In this document: in pieces, positions 34,513 to 45,110 of the stretch
Numbering within the stretch: the first letter of the stretch is position 1
Layout: every line of letters begins with the position of its first letter
DNA from: an uncultured Aquimonas sp.
GTDB taxonomy: Bacteria > Pseudomonadota > Gammaproteobacteria > Xanthomonadales > Xanthomonadaceae
Length of the DNA stretch: 64,000 bases
Assembly: GCF_937888285.1 (NCBI RefSeq)
Contig: NZ_CALART010000015.1
Coordinates: 124,001 to 188,000, forward strand
Direction: 5' to 3'
Notes under the pieces: model-generated
Database searches by the model: none
The model's input: only the letters and a program-made list of their open reading frames with translations
Told to the model about the DNA's origin: nothing
Translations under genes and position numbers: made by a program

Positions 34513-35280
34513 TCAGGGCTCGAAGCCATCGCGGAACAGACTGGCGCGCGGCAGCACCACTGCGGCGCCCTGCCAGCCCGCGGCCTGTGCTGCCGTGAGC
34601 ACCAGGCTCGGCGCAATCGCGCTGCCGCTGTCGCCCTGCGCGTGCGCCAGCGCCAGGCAGGGCGTACCGCCGCTGGCGCAGATCGGTCCGAGTACGGCGA
34701 GATCGGCCGCCGCCGTCAGCGCCCCCGGGCTCGACTCGAAGGCGAACACCGCCAGCGCCGCCTGGGCCACGGCAGGCGTGGTGTTGAGCAGGCCAAGGCT
34801 GGGCTGTGCGTTCTGCCCGCGCGCTGCATTCGCCGAGCGCAGGGCCCGCGGCTCGATCAGCAGATCGCCGTAGCCCAAGGCCAGTACGCAGGCCCGGGCG
34901 TCGGAGGCGAGGCTGTCCAGGCGCAGCTGCAGACGGTCACCGACCCCCAGACCCTGCTGCAGTCGACCGCCCCAGAGCAGAGCGGCCGCGCCGTGCTCGC
35001 GGGCACGGCTGGCCGCCAAGGGCAGATAGACGTTGCCGCGGCTGTCGCCCAGGCTCAGCCCGCTGGCCAGCCCGGGCCCTACGGCGACCGCGAGGCTCAA
35101 CGTCTGGCCCGCGCTCACCGGCGTGGCAAGGCTGAATTCGAGGCGTCGCTCGGCATCGAAACTGCCGCAGCCGCCAAAACCCGGGGTGACGACCTGCTGC
35201 GCCAACGCTGGCGCGCACGCCAGCAGCCAGCCGCAGGCGACTGCCGACAGGACGCGCACGCGCGACCCTGCGACGGGCAT
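34513..35280 (-). CDS. exported protein with DGFE C-terminal tail
   Basis: 255-residue secreted protein, no known domain recognised. A signal peptide (VLSAVACGWLLACAPALAQ) is followed by a beta-rich, Ala/Leu/Gly-rich mature part with four cysteines (for example FGGCGSFDAERRLEFSLATP and GPICASGGTPCLALAHAQG). It ends ASLFRDGFEP, the same tail type as the DUF4394 protein (LFADGFESP). ATG 35280 overlaps the stop of the beta-helix gene by one base (TAATG), so the two are translationally coupled. Confidence 0.8.
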   Translation of the reverse strand: MPVAGSRVRVLSAVACGWLLACAPALAQQVVTPGFGGCGSFDAERRLEFSLATPVSAGQTLSLAVAVGPGLASGLSLGDSRGNVYLPLAASRAREHGAAALLWGGRLQQGLGVGDRLQLRLDSLASDARACVLALGYGDLLIEPRALRSANAARGQNAQPSLGLLNTTPAVAQAALAVFAFESSPGALTAAADLAVLGPICASGGTPCLALAHAQGDSGSAIAPSLVLTAAQAAGWQGAAVVLPRASLFRDGFEP

Positions 35281-36215
35281 TACAGCCGGCCCAGCGTGCC
35301 GGTCGGCGCGCCATTGCTCAGATTGCCGCTGACCCGGTTGTCGCCGTAGGAAAGCAGCTGCCCGCCCGCTACAGACTGCAGGCCCAGCGCATTGCCGGTC
35401 ACCGTGCTGCCGGAAAGCCGCAGTACGCCCGCGCCGCCTTCGACGCGCACACCGGTTTCGGCGCTGTCGATCACGCTGCAGTTGCCGATGTGCAGATCAA
35501 CCGCCGCCGTCGGAGTGGCGAGCGCGTGGACTCCGTACGTCGTCGCACCCTGGATGGTGGAGTCGCGGACGTCGCCGCTCACCGGTCCCTGCAGCAGCAG
35601 GCCGACCTCGGCCTGCGCGATCTGCAGGCGCTCCAGCTGGATCGCGGCCGAGCCCGCGGCGCCGGGCTTGATGTGCACGGCCGCATCCGCGCCCGCGGTA
35701 CCGCCGACGCTGCGGATCTGCACCTTGCGCATGACCAGGCTGGCAGGGCCCGCGGGCTGGAAATCGACGCCATGCGTGGTCATCGACTCGATGCTGAGGT
35801 CCTCGATGATCAGCGCCTTGCCGGCCAGGAAGCGCACCCCGCTAAGACCCGTGCCGGCGCCGTTGAGGCTGAGCCCGCGCAGGCTGACGACGTCGTTGGC
35901 GCCGGCGTTGATGACGATGCCGTTGGTGCCCGAGAACAGCACGCCGGCGATGTCGCCCTCGGATTCGATCGTCATCGCCTTGGTGATGGTCACCGCACCG
36001 TAGGCACCGGGATCGAGCACCGAGATCAGGCCGCCTGCCGCCGTCTTGCTGATCGCGCCGGCAAAGGTGCGGCAGGGCGCGGTGCGACTGCAGGGATTGG
36101 CATCGTCGCCCACGCCGGACACCCAGGTGCGGGTGGCCTGCGCCTGCGCGAGTACCGGCAGCAGACACAGCAAGAGCAGACCGAGCACAACAGCCGAGCG
36201 GATGGGATGGCGCAT
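35280..36215 (-). CDS. exported right-handed parallel beta-helix protein
   Basis: 311-residue secreted protein. A signal peptide (VVLGLLLLCLLPVLAQAQA) is followed by RTWVSGVGDDANPCSRTAPC, the typical beginning of a bacterial family with a pectin-lyase-like fold. The conserved phrases ISVLDPGAYGAVTITKAMTI and NGIVINAGANDVVSLRGLSL follow. Repeated strands continue to YGDNRVSGNLSNG near the end. No catalytic residues of polysaccharide lyases are evident, so binding or structural use is possible. It is upstream of and coupled to the DGFE-tail protein. Confidence 0.85.
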   Translation of the reverse strand: MRHPIRSAVVLGLLLLCLLPVLAQAQATRTWVSGVGDDANPCSRTAPCRTFAGAISKTAAGGLISVLDPGAYGAVTITKAMTIESEGDIAGVLFSGTNGIVINAGANDVVSLRGLSLNGAGTGLSGVRFLAGKALIIEDLSIESMTTHGVDFQPAGPASLVMRKVQIRSVGGTAGADAAVHIKPGAAGSAAIQLERLQIAQAEVGLLLQGPVSGDVRDSTIQGATTYGVHALATPTAAVDLHIGNCSVIDSAETGVRVEGGAGVLRLSGSTVTGNALGLQSVAGGQLLSYGDNRVSGNLSNGAPTGTLGRL

Positions 36216-36350
36216 GACGGCAACTCCGGTGGCGGTGGCGCATGCTAGCGCCGAAACGGCCGCCGCGCGCGGCCTGTACGGCGCTGGCGATGCACGGTTC
36301 GCGGCGCTCTGCTACGGTCCCGGGCCCGCCACTTTCACAGGACACGTCCG

Positions 36351-37061
36351 ATGAAGCTTCCGCGCCTGGCCCTGCTGCCCGCCCTGTGTCTGCTCGCTGC
36401 CTGCGGCAATGACGCTCCACCCGCCAGCACCGAAACGCCGCCACCGGCACCCGCGGCCACTGCACCGGCTGCCGCCGAAGCACCGGTCGCGCAGGTCGTA
36501 CGCGCCGCACCCGATGCCTTTCTCGATGCCCTGCGCCAGCACTGCGGCCAGGCCTTCGGTGGCCGCATCGTCACCAATGTGCCGGCCGAGCCGAACGATC
36601 CCTTCGAGGGCAAGGCGCTGGTGATGCACGTGCGCGAGTGCGGCGACAGCGAGGTCAAGGTGCCCTTCCACGTCGGCGACGACCATTCGCGCACCTGGGT
36701 CATCACCCGCACCGACACGGGCCTGCGGCTCAAGCACGATCACCGCCACGAAGACGGCAGCGAAGACGCCATGACCCAGTACGGCGGCGACACCGCCAGC
36801 GAGGGCACGGCCCAGCGCCAGGAATTCCCTGTCGATCAGTTCAGCATCGACCTGTTCAATGCGCAGGACCGTGCGGTTTCGACGACCAACACCTGGGCGA
36901 TCGAGATCGAGCCCGGCAAGCGTTACCTGTATGAACTGTCGCGACCGGGCGGCCGCCTGTTCCAGGTCGAGTTCGACCTGAGCACGCCGGTCGACGTCCC
37001 GCCCACCCCCTGGGGCCACCCGCCGCTGGACGGCGACGGCGAGAAGCGCGCGGAGAGCTGA
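36351..37061 (+). CDS. lipoprotein of unknown function
   Basis: 236-residue predicted lipoprotein: lipobox CLLAACG (Cys18) followed by a Pro/Ala/Thr-rich linker (about 20-50). The folded part has FLDALRQHCGQAFGGRIVTN, VMHVRECGDSEVKVPFHVGD and DHSRTWVITRTDTGLRLKHD. I recognise recurring hypothetical-lipoprotein features but no named family. A hairpin at 37083-37114 follows the stop. Confidence 0.82.
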   Translation: MKLPRLALLPALCLLAACGNDAPPASTETPPPAPAATAPAAAEAPVAQVVRAAPDAFLDALRQHCGQAFGGRIVTNVPAEPNDPFEGKALVMHVRECGDSEVKVPFHVGDDHSRTWVITRTDTGLRLKHDHRHEDGSEDAMTQYGGDTASEGTAQRQEFPVDQFSIDLFNAQDRAVSTTNTWAIEIEPGKRYLYELSRPGGRLFQVEFDLSTPVDVPPTPWGHPPLDGDGEKRAES

Positions 37062-37082
37062 GGCAGGGAAGGCGTCGGATAT

Positions 37083-37114
37083 AGCCGATACCGTCCTTCT
37101 GGGCGGTATCGGCT
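37083..37114. terminator. bidirectional hairpin between convergent genes
   Basis: AGCCGATACC and GGTATCGGCT form a perfect 10-base stem, extended by a G-C pair. It lies 21 bp after the lipoprotein stop and eight bp before the end of the convergent TPR-methyltransferase gene. Well placed for both; no strong T-run. Confidence 0.6.
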
Positions 37115-37121
37115 GCGCGCC

Positions 37122-38603
37122 TCAGCCCGGCCGCTTCGCCAGCATCAGCACCCCGGCCACCGGCTCACCCTTTTCCAGGCGGATCTCGACCTGCTGCTCG
37201 GCGATGTCGACGAAGCCGCAGGCTGCCAGCTGCGCGCGCAGGGCCTGCGGCGCGTGGCGGTAGCGGCCGGTCTCGGCCGGCAGCTCGGTGGCATCGCCCG
37301 CGCTGCGCTCGATCGAGAAGGCGAACACCCCGCCGGGCGGCAGGCGCTCGAAGGCCGCCGCGAACACCGGCGCAAGCTCGGCGATGTAGACGAACACGTC
37401 GGCGGCAACGATCAGCGCCCAGCGCTGATCGAGCCCGCGCAGGAACTCCAGCACTTCGGCCGCATACAGCGAGCGGTACACGCTCTTCGCGCGGGCGCCA
37501 TCGAGCATGCGCGTGGAGAGATCCACGCCGTCGATGACGCGGCCCTCGGCGGCCAGCTCGACGGCCATCAGGCCGGTGCCGCAGCCGAGATCGAGCACGC
37601 TGGCGAAGGCATCGCCCGCCTGTTCGCGGATGAAGGCAGCCAGCCGCGCCGGCGTCGCATAGCCCAGCTTGCCGACCAGGGTGCTCTCGAAGTGGCCGGC
37701 GAAGTCGTCGAACAGGCGGCGGATGTAGTCGCTCTCGACGCCGCTCGGCAGCTCACCAGTCAGGGCGGCGAGGAAATGCGCTGCGACCTGGTCCTGCGGA
37801 TCGCGCTGCTGCGCCTCGACAAAGGCCACCCGCGCGGCCTCGCGCTCACCGCGCTTGAGCTGGGCACGGCCCAGCCAGGCCCAGGCCTGGGCATCGGCAT
37901 GCCCCTCGGCGATCAGGGCTTCGATCGAGCCCACCGCCGCGTCGGCCTGCTCGTGCAGCAGCTGCGCGATCGCGAGCTCCAGGCGCAGCTCGGGATCCAG
38001 TGGCCGAAGCGCCAGCGCGCGGGTACGGCATTCGAGGGCGAGGTCGTTGTTGCCGACCGCCGCGTTCACCGCCGCCAGCCCACGCCAGGCCTCCAGCAGG
38101 TTGGGATCGGCCTGGACCAGCTCGTAGAAGGCCTGGCCGGCATCGTTCAGTCGCCCCAGACGGCGCAGGCACTGGGCGCGGTGCAGGCGCAGCGCCGGAT
38201 GTCCGGGGCTCAACTGCAGGCCACGTTCGAAGGCGGCCAGGGCCTCGTCGAAGGCGGCGTTCTCCATCGCCGCCAGGCCCAGCGCATTCCAGCCCGACAT
38301 CCGCTGCGGATCAGCGGCGGTAGCGCAGCGCGCGGCCAGCAGGGCGGGTTCGGCCTGGCCGCTGCGGCGCAGGGCCAGCGAGGCATTCACCGCCAGCTCG
38401 GCGTCGCGCGGCTCGGCCTTGGACAGCGGCGCCAGCACCGCGGCGCCTTCCGCCCAGCGCTCGCGCTGCAGCAGCAGCACGCCAAGCATGCGACCCGCGC
38501 TGGCCGGCTGGGTCGGCAGCAGGGCCCGATAGGCCTGCTCGGCCTCGTCGAAGCGCCCGGCACGGTGAAGATTCAAGGCGGCGTCCAGCTGGGGGGTGCT
38601 CAT
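37122..38603 (-). CDS. TPR domain fused to SAM-dependent methyltransferase
   Basis: 493-residue cytoplasmic protein. Residues about 1-290 are TPR repeats (for example LNLHRAGRFDEAEQAYRALL and AFERGLQLSPGHPALRLHRA). A conserved junction (IRRLFDDFAGHFESTLVGKL) leads into a methyltransferase with SVLDLGCGTGLMAVELAAEG, IDGVDLSTRMLDGARAKSVY and IVAADVFVYIAELAPVFAAA. The YIRRLFDDFAxHFE junction is typical of TPR-methyltransferase fusions described in proteobacteria. ATG 38603 is chosen over an earlier TTG-like start. Divergent from aspS. Substrate unknown; the TPRs suggest a protein target. Confidence 0.87.
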   Translation of the reverse strand: MSTPQLDAALNLHRAGRFDEAEQAYRALLPTQPASAGRMLGVLLLQRERWAEGAAVLAPLSKAEPRDAELAVNASLALRRSGQAEPALLAARCATAADPQRMSGWNALGLAAMENAAFDEALAAFERGLQLSPGHPALRLHRAQCLRRLGRLNDAGQAFYELVQADPNLLEAWRGLAAVNAAVGNNDLALECRTRALALRPLDPELRLELAIAQLLHEQADAAVGSIEALIAEGHADAQAWAWLGRAQLKRGEREAARVAFVEAQQRDPQDQVAAHFLAALTGELPSGVESDYIRRLFDDFAGHFESTLVGKLGYATPARLAAFIREQAGDAFASVLDLGCGTGLMAVELAAEGRVIDGVDLSTRMLDGARAKSVYRSLYAAEVLEFLRGLDQRWALIVAADVFVYIAELAPVFAAAFERLPPGGVFAFSIERSAGDATELPAETGRYRHAPQALRAQLAACGFVDIAEQQVEIRLEKGEPVAGVLMLAKRPG

Positions 38604-38786
38604 GCGTCGATAGGGTCCGGTGCTTTGGCGAAAGCCGGCGAGCATAGCCCGGATGCCGCATTGCCGCAGACCGGCCGCGGGCCTACGCTATGCGGCCCGC
38701 GCGATTGGCCACGGCCTCTCGTCGCACCTCGATCCCCCTTCCCTAGCTGATCGCGACCGCGCCCTGCGCGGCGCCCCGGAGCTGCC

Positions 38787-40547
<1,761 letters not shown>

Positions 40548-40553
40548 GCGGCC

Positions 40554-41189
40554 GTGTCGGATCCAGCGCGCCCGCGCGCGCTGCTGCTGCACGGGCTGTG
40601 GCTGCGCGGGGCCACGCTGATTCCGCTGCGCGCGCGGCTGCGTGCGGCGGGCTTCGAGGCCGAGTGCTTCGACTACCGCTCGGTGTTCCAGAGCCCGCGC
40701 GAGCATCTCGCGCGGCTGGAGCGGCGGATCCGCGAATGGCCGGGCAGCGGGCCGGTGCATCTGGTCGGCCACAGCATGGGCGGACTGCTTGCGATCGAGT
40801 GCGCGCGCGCGCACCCGGAGCTGCCGATCGGGCGGATTCTCTGTCTTGGCTCACCGCTGACGGGAAGCAGCACCGCCGCCGGAGTCGCGGCGCGTGGACC
40901 GCTGGGGCGCGTGCTCGGCCGCGCCGTGCACCTGCTGCGCGCCGGCGTGCTGCCGCTGCCCGAGGGCTTCGAGGTCGGCGTGATCGCCGGCACCCTGCCG
41001 CTGGGGCTGGGCCATTGGTTCGGGCGTTTTGAAGGCGCCCATGACGGTACGGTGACGGTGGCGGAAACCCGCGTGGCGGGTATCGTCGATCATCTCGAAG
41101 TGCGCACCAGCCATACCGGCCTGATCTACTCGCGAGGGGTGGCACAGCAGGCGGCGGCGTTCTTGCGCGAGGGGCGGTTTACGCGTTGA
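40554..41189 (+). CDS. alpha/beta hydrolase
   Basis: 211-residue hydrolase. LLLHGLWLRGATLIPLRARL supplies the oxyanion region and LVGHSMGGLLAIECARAHPE the nucleophile Ser. The likely acid is Asp in EGAHDGTVTV and the base His in RTSHTGLIYS. Small lipase/esterase-like; no signal peptide. The start is GTG 40554, seven bases after the aspS stop, so it probably shares the aspS transcript. Substrate unknown. Confidence 0.88.
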   Translation: MSDPARPRALLLHGLWLRGATLIPLRARLRAAGFEAECFDYRSVFQSPREHLARLERRIREWPGSGPVHLVGHSMGGLLAIECARAHPELPIGRILCLGSPLTGSSTAAGVAARGPLGRVLGRAVHLLRAGVLPLPEGFEVGVIAGTLPLGLGHWFGRFEGAHDGTVTVAETRVAGIVDHLEVRTSHTGLIYSRGVAQQAAAFLREGRFTR

Positions 41190-41312
41190 GGCGGAGGAGA
41201 CTGCGCCTGGGTCGGAGCGCAGCCGCATCGCTTGAAAGGCTGGAGCGCAATGGCTGGCAGTCCCCCGCGACGAACACCGGCAACGCGCACACCGGCGGGC
41301 GTTCGAGGTCAC

Positions 41313-41336
41313 GGTGGGCCAGGGCCCACCCTATGC
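41313..41336. repeat. dispersed palindromic repeat A, copy 3
   Basis: GGTGGGCC-AG-GGCCCACC followed by CTATG, the reverse orientation of copies 1 and 2. Confidence 0.8.
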
Positions 41337-41381
41337 GAGCCGGCGCGTAGACGGTGCGCGAGGCAGGGCGTGGCGCGCTTT

Positions 41382-41410
41382 CGTAGGGTGCGCCTGTGGC
41401 GCACCACGCA
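41382..41410. repeat. palindromic repeat B (GGTGCGCC/GGCGCACC)
   Basis: CGTAGGGTGCGCC-TGT-GGCGCACC; same layout as repeat A (TAGGG entry, then palindrome) with a different arm. A type widely seen between proteobacterial genes. Confidence 0.65.
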
Positions 41411-41475
41411 CGCCCCCCGAAACGCGCGAACGACGGCTGCGATGCGCCTGCGCCTGCTTGACGATCAAGGAGCGC

Positions 41476-42282
41476 CTAGCGCGGCTCGATCCACACCAGG
41501 CTGGCCATGCGGCCGCTGCGGCCGTCGCGGCGGTGCGAGAAGAATCGCGTCGTCTCGCGGATCGTGCAGCGCCCGCCTCCGTACACGGCGGTCACGCCCA
41601 CGGCTGCGAGCCGCTGGCGCGCCAGCGCATACAGATCGCAGAGCCAATGGCCGGATCGCGTTGCGACGAAGGCGGACGCCGCCGCGGCATCGCGCGCGAC
41701 GAAGGCCGCGCGGACTTCGTCGCCGACCTCGTAGGCCTGGGGACCTGCGGCAGGCCCGAGCCAGGCGATCAGATCGACCGGCGCGCTGCGCATCGCAGAG
41801 ACCGTGTTCTCCAGCACGCCCGCGCACAGCCCCCGCCAGCCGGCATGGGCCGCGCCCGCTTCGCTGCCGTCGCTCGCTGCGAACAGCACCGGCAGGCAGT
41901 CGGCGGTGAGTACAGCCAGCACCACGCCGGGCGTCGAGGTCACCGCGGCATCGGCCTCGATCTCGACCGCAGCAGGTGCATCGAAACGCCAGACCCGCGT
42001 GCCGTGCACCTGGCGCAGCCAGCAGGGCGCCGAAGGCAGGGCGCCCGCCCAGCCCAGCGCGGCGCGATTGGTGGCCACCGCCTGCGGCTCATCGCCGCAG
42101 TGCGCCCCCAGGTTGAAGGTGTCGAACGGCGGCCCGGACACACCGACATTCAGCCCACTTCGCAAGCTGCAGAAGCCGCGCACGCGGGGATGCGCCGGCC
42201 AGTCGGCGTCGAGGCGAACCGAAGCCCGCGCCTGGGCGTCGAGCGCGCGTTCCAGAGGCTGGGCGATGCGCGGATCGATCAC
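41476..42282 (-). CDS. pgeF: YfiH/PgeF multicopper-oxidase-like purine nucleoside phosphorylase family
   Basis: 268-residue protein of the YfiH/laccase-domain family (editing of peptidoglycan precursors in E. coli, purine nucleoside activity in others). The family core is present: FNLGAHCGDEPQAVATNRAA, WLRQVHGTRVWRFD, VLTADCLPVLFAASDGSEAG, AAHAGWRGLCAGVLENTV. The zinc ligands (His in QVHGTRV, Cys in TADCLPV and His in AHAGWRG) are intact. GTG 42282 has GAGG upstream and lies seven bp after the rluD stop; no ATG is available near the family start. Downstream of rluD in the same operon, as in many gammaproteobacteria. Confidence 0.9.
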   Translation of the reverse strand: MIDPRIAQPLERALDAQARASVRLDADWPAHPRVRGFCSLRSGLNVGVSGPPFDTFNLGAHCGDEPQAVATNRAALGWAGALPSAPCWLRQVHGTRVWRFDAPAAVEIEADAAVTSTPGVVLAVLTADCLPVLFAASDGSEAGAAHAGWRGLCAGVLENTVSAMRSAPVDLIAWLGPAAGPQAYEVGDEVRAAFVARDAAAASAFVATRSGHWLCDLYALARQRLAAVGVTAVYGGGRCTIRETTRFFSHRRDGRSGRMASLVWIEPR

Positions 42283-42289
42283 GCCCGCC

Positions 42290-43285
42290 TCAACGCTTGA
42301 CCGAGGCCTCGGCCAGATCGGCCGCCAGCGCATCGAGCAGGCCCTGCAGATCAGCTGGCCGCGGTGCCTCCACATCGATCGTCTCGCCGCTGCGAGGATG
42401 CGCGAAGGCGATGCGCTCGGCGTGCAGGGCCTGGCGCCTGAAGGCGCGCAGGGCCTCGATGAACTCGGGCGAGGCGGCCTTGGGCAGCTTGAGCCCGCCG
42501 CCGTAGAGCGGATCGCCGAGCAGCGGATGGCGGATGTGCGCCATATGCACGCGGATCTGATGCGTGCGCCCGGTTTCCAGGTTGACCTGCAGATGGCTGT
42601 GCGCGCGGAAGCGCTGGCGCACGCGGTAGTGGGTGACCGCCGGCTTGCCGTCCTCGACCACCGCGCGGCGCAGGCGGTCGACCGGATGGCGGTCGAGCGG
42701 CGCATCGACCGTGCCGCCGGCCACCAGCACGCCGTAGACCACGCACTCGTACTGCCTGTGCACCTCGCGCGCGGCCAGCTGCTCGACCAGGCTGGCGTGG
42801 GCCTGCGGCGTACGCGCGATCACCAGTGCACCGCTGGTGTCCTTGTCGAGGCGATGGATGATGCCGGCGCGCGGCAGCGCGCTCAGGCGCTCGTCGAAGT
42901 GCAGCAGGGCGTTGACCAGGGTGCCGGCCGGGTTGCCCGCACCGGGGTGCACCACCAGCCCCGCGGGCTTGTTGACCACCAGCAGGTCGGCGTCCTGGTA
43001 GAGGAGGTCGAGGGCGATGTCCTGGGGTGCCGCGTGCTCCACCGTCTCCAGCCGCACCGTCAGGCGCACCCGCTCGCCGCCGTTGACCGGCTCCTTGGGT
43101 TTCGCGGTTCGACCCTCGATCAGGGCGTCGCCGGCCTTGATCCAGGCGGCCAGGCGCGAGCGCGAGAACTCGGGCAGGGCTTCGGCCAAGGCCTGGTCGA
43201 AGCGCAGGCCCGCGCATTCGATCGGCAGGGTGAGCTCGCGGACCTCGGTCGAGGTCGCGTCGGCGGGTGTTCCAGAGGGATTCAT
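42290..43285 (-). CDS. rluD: 23S rRNA pseudouridine synthase RluD
   Basis: 331-residue RluA-family pseudouridine synthase modifying helix 69 of 23S rRNA. An N-terminal S4 domain (AECLRFDQALAE-like IECAGLRFDQALAEALPEFS) precedes the catalytic domain. The catalytic aspartate is in IIHRLDKDTSGALVIART (D147). NKPAGLVVHPG and GRTHQIRVHMAHIRHPLLGD complete the family motifs. It diverges from bamD as in E. coli, with the classic bamD/rluD/pgeF order. Confidence 0.96.
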   Translation of the reverse strand: MNPSGTPADATSTEVRELTLPIECAGLRFDQALAEALPEFSRSRLAAWIKAGDALIEGRTAKPKEPVNGGERVRLTVRLETVEHAAPQDIALDLLYQDADLLVVNKPAGLVVHPGAGNPAGTLVNALLHFDERLSALPRAGIIHRLDKDTSGALVIARTPQAHASLVEQLAAREVHRQYECVVYGVLVAGGTVDAPLDRHPVDRLRRAVVEDGKPAVTHYRVRQRFRAHSHLQVNLETGRTHQIRVHMAHIRHPLLGDPLYGGGLKLPKAASPEFIEALRAFRRQALHAERIAFAHPRSGETIDVEAPRPADLQGLLDALAADLAEASVKR

Positions 43286-43402
43286 CGATTGCGCGCTTTA
43301 GTGGGCGCCCCGTGCGGGCTCGGGCCAGGGGCCCGGACCGCGCCGGAAGCGGGCTGCTATGATGCCCGACTCGCCTTGACCCCGAACAGGAACGCGTTCC
43401 GC

Positions 43403-44233
43403 ATGACCTTCACCGCCGGACTGCCCCGCCTGCTGCTGCTCAGCCTGCTCGCCCTCCTGCTCGCCGCCTGCGGCCGCTTCGGCAAGGACGACCCGCTGGA
43501 GACCCTGCCCGTCGAGGCGCTGTATGCGGAGGCCAAGGAATCGCTGGAGAACGGCAACCTGCCCAAGGCCGAGCGCTATTACAAGCGCCTGATCGCGCGC
43601 TTCCCCTTCGGCCCCTACACCGAGCAGTCGCAGATCGAGCTGGCCTACGTCTACTACCGCAACCGCCAGTCCGAGGAAGCCACCTCGGCGGTCGGCCGCT
43701 TCATCCGTACCTACCCGACCCACCCGAGCATCGAGTACGCGTACTACCTGCGCGGCCTGATCAACTTCGACCGCGAGCGCAGCGCCTTTTCGCGCATCGC
43801 CGGCCTCGACATGACCCGCCGCGACCAGGGCGCGCCACGCCAAGCCTTCAACGACTTCGCCGAGCTGATCCAGCGCTATCCCAACGGCCGCTACGCCGCC
43901 GACGCCCGCCAGCGCATGATCTACCTGCGCAACCAGATGGCCCGCTACGAGATCAACGTCGCCACCTACTACCTGAAGCGCCGCGCCTATGTCGGCGCCG
44001 TCAACCGCGCGCAGTACATCCTCGAGAACTACCCGCAGTCGGAGTTCACCGGCGACGCCGTGGCGGTGATGGCCGAGAGCTACCGCCAGCTCGGCCAGAC
44101 CACGCTGGAAGCCGACGCCCGCCGCGTGCTGGAGCTGAACCACCCCAACCACGCCTACTTCCAGGGCGGCTGGCCGCGCGAGCAGGCCAAGTGGAAGCAA
44201 CTGATCCCCTTCATGGGTGAGACGCGCGGCTGA
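43403..44233 (+). CDS. bamD: BamD outer-membrane assembly lipoprotein
   Basis: 276-residue lipoprotein of the BAM complex that inserts outer-membrane beta-barrels. Lipobox LLAACG (Cys23) follows a hydrophobic leader; ATG 43403 is chosen because it starts this leader. Five TPR units are evident: ALYAEAKESLENGNLPKAER, FPFGPYTEQSQIELAYVYYR, YPTHPSIEYAYYLRGLINFD, RYPNGRYAADARQRMIYLRN and ENYPQSEFTGDAVAVMAESY. Normal length. Divergent from rluD; a terminator follows. Confidence 0.96.
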   Translation: MTFTAGLPRLLLLSLLALLLAACGRFGKDDPLETLPVEALYAEAKESLENGNLPKAERYYKRLIARFPFGPYTEQSQIELAYVYYRNRQSEEATSAVGRFIRTYPTHPSIEYAYYLRGLINFDRERSAFSRIAGLDMTRRDQGAPRQAFNDFAELIQRYPNGRYAADARQRMIYLRNQMARYEINVATYYLKRRAYVGAVNRAQYILENYPQSEFTGDAVAVMAESYRQLGQTTLEADARRVLELNHPNHAYFQGGWPREQAKWKQLIPFMGETRG

Positions 44234-44261
44234 GGTTCCGGCCTGCGATGGTGTTTAACAG

Positions 44262-44290
44262 GAAGGCCGCGCTTTGCGCGGCCTTCTTGC
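44262..44290 (+). terminator. intrinsic terminator after bamD
   Basis: AAGGCCGCGC-TTT-GCGCGGCCTT, a perfect 10-base stem with a short loop, followed by CTTGCGTT. It lies 30 bp after the bamD stop. Confidence 0.75.
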
Positions 44291-44361
44291 GTTGGGCGCC
44301 TCCCCTGCGCCTGCGTTAGGCTCGGCCTCGGCCGACTGCCGCGGACGGACGACCCGCATCC

Positions 44362-44985
44362 ATGACAACGCATGCAGAAGCGATCGGGCGCCTGCTTACG
44401 GCTGTAGTGCTGAGCGGATGCGTGTTTGCGCCAGCGCAGGCAGCCGCGGACCTTCGCGGTGAAGTCTTCCTGCCCGGCGGAACCTTCGTAGCTCCCGGCG
44501 AGGTGGCGAAGGTGGCGCTGACGGTGACGAACCTGGGGCCGGTTCCAAGCTCGCGCAGCCCGGGCATGGGTACGGCGTTCACTCCGAATATGGGCTTCCG
44601 GAACTTTGCGGTGATCCCGCTGCCGGAAACCGCACCCTGCACCGTCCGCTACATCGACTTCGTGGCACCGCCGGGCCAGCTGTCCTCGGTCGGGGTCAGC
44701 ATCTCGACAGAGCGAGTTATTGCACCATCCGAGAGTGCGTCTTGTGTGGTCGGCCTCCTGGCCTACCCCGAATCCCCTTCGCCACAGGTCGTGACCTTCG
44801 GGTTCGCGCCGATCGTGGGCGATCCCGATCCTTCGAACAACCTGGTGGAGACCGTCATCCGCACCGGGGTGCGTCCACCCGTGACGCGCCCCACCCCCAT
44901 CCCCGCTTCGACGCTATCCACGCTGCTGTGGCTGGCTGGCTGGATGCTTGCGGCTGGGATGCTGGCCCTGCGGCGCGCCAGATGA
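44362..44985 (+). CDS. exported protein with CTERM-like anchor, paralog 1
   Basis: 207-residue protein with a signal peptide (LLTAVVLSGCVFAPAQA). The mature part is a beta-rich CARDB/DUF11-like domain: PGEVAKVALTVTNLGP, PGMGTAFTPNMGFRNFAVIP and DPDPSNNLVETVIRTG. The C-terminus has PTPIPASTLSTLLW, a hydrophobic segment (LAGWMLAAGMLAL) and RRAR, the three-part layout of IPTL/PEP-CTERM sorting signals. The gene at 45111 is a paralog of identical length, so this is a tandem duplication. No sortase-like gene is in the window. Confidence 0.8.
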   Translation: MTTHAEAIGRLLTAVVLSGCVFAPAQAAADLRGEVFLPGGTFVAPGEVAKVALTVTNLGPVPSSRSPGMGTAFTPNMGFRNFAVIPLPETAPCTVRYIDFVAPPGQLSSVGVSISTERVIAPSESASCVVGLLAYPESPSPQVVTFGFAPIVGDPDPSNNLVETVIRTGVRPPVTRPTPIPASTLSTLLWLAGWMLAAGMLALRRAR

Positions 44986-45110
44986 AACGTCATCCAGGAC
45001 CGAAACCGAGTGGGCTGCGGCGACGCGACCTGCTGCGGGGCTTCGCTCGCGCGTGGTCTGAGCGCACCCTCGCACTGCCTCCCATCGCCTCACGCGCCGC
45101 GCCCATCCCG

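Larger units (their letters stand above)
41190..41475. other. repeat-bearing intergenic region
   Basis: 286 bp between convergent genes. It contains repeat A copy 3 and repeat B. No gene recognised. Confidence 0.6.
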
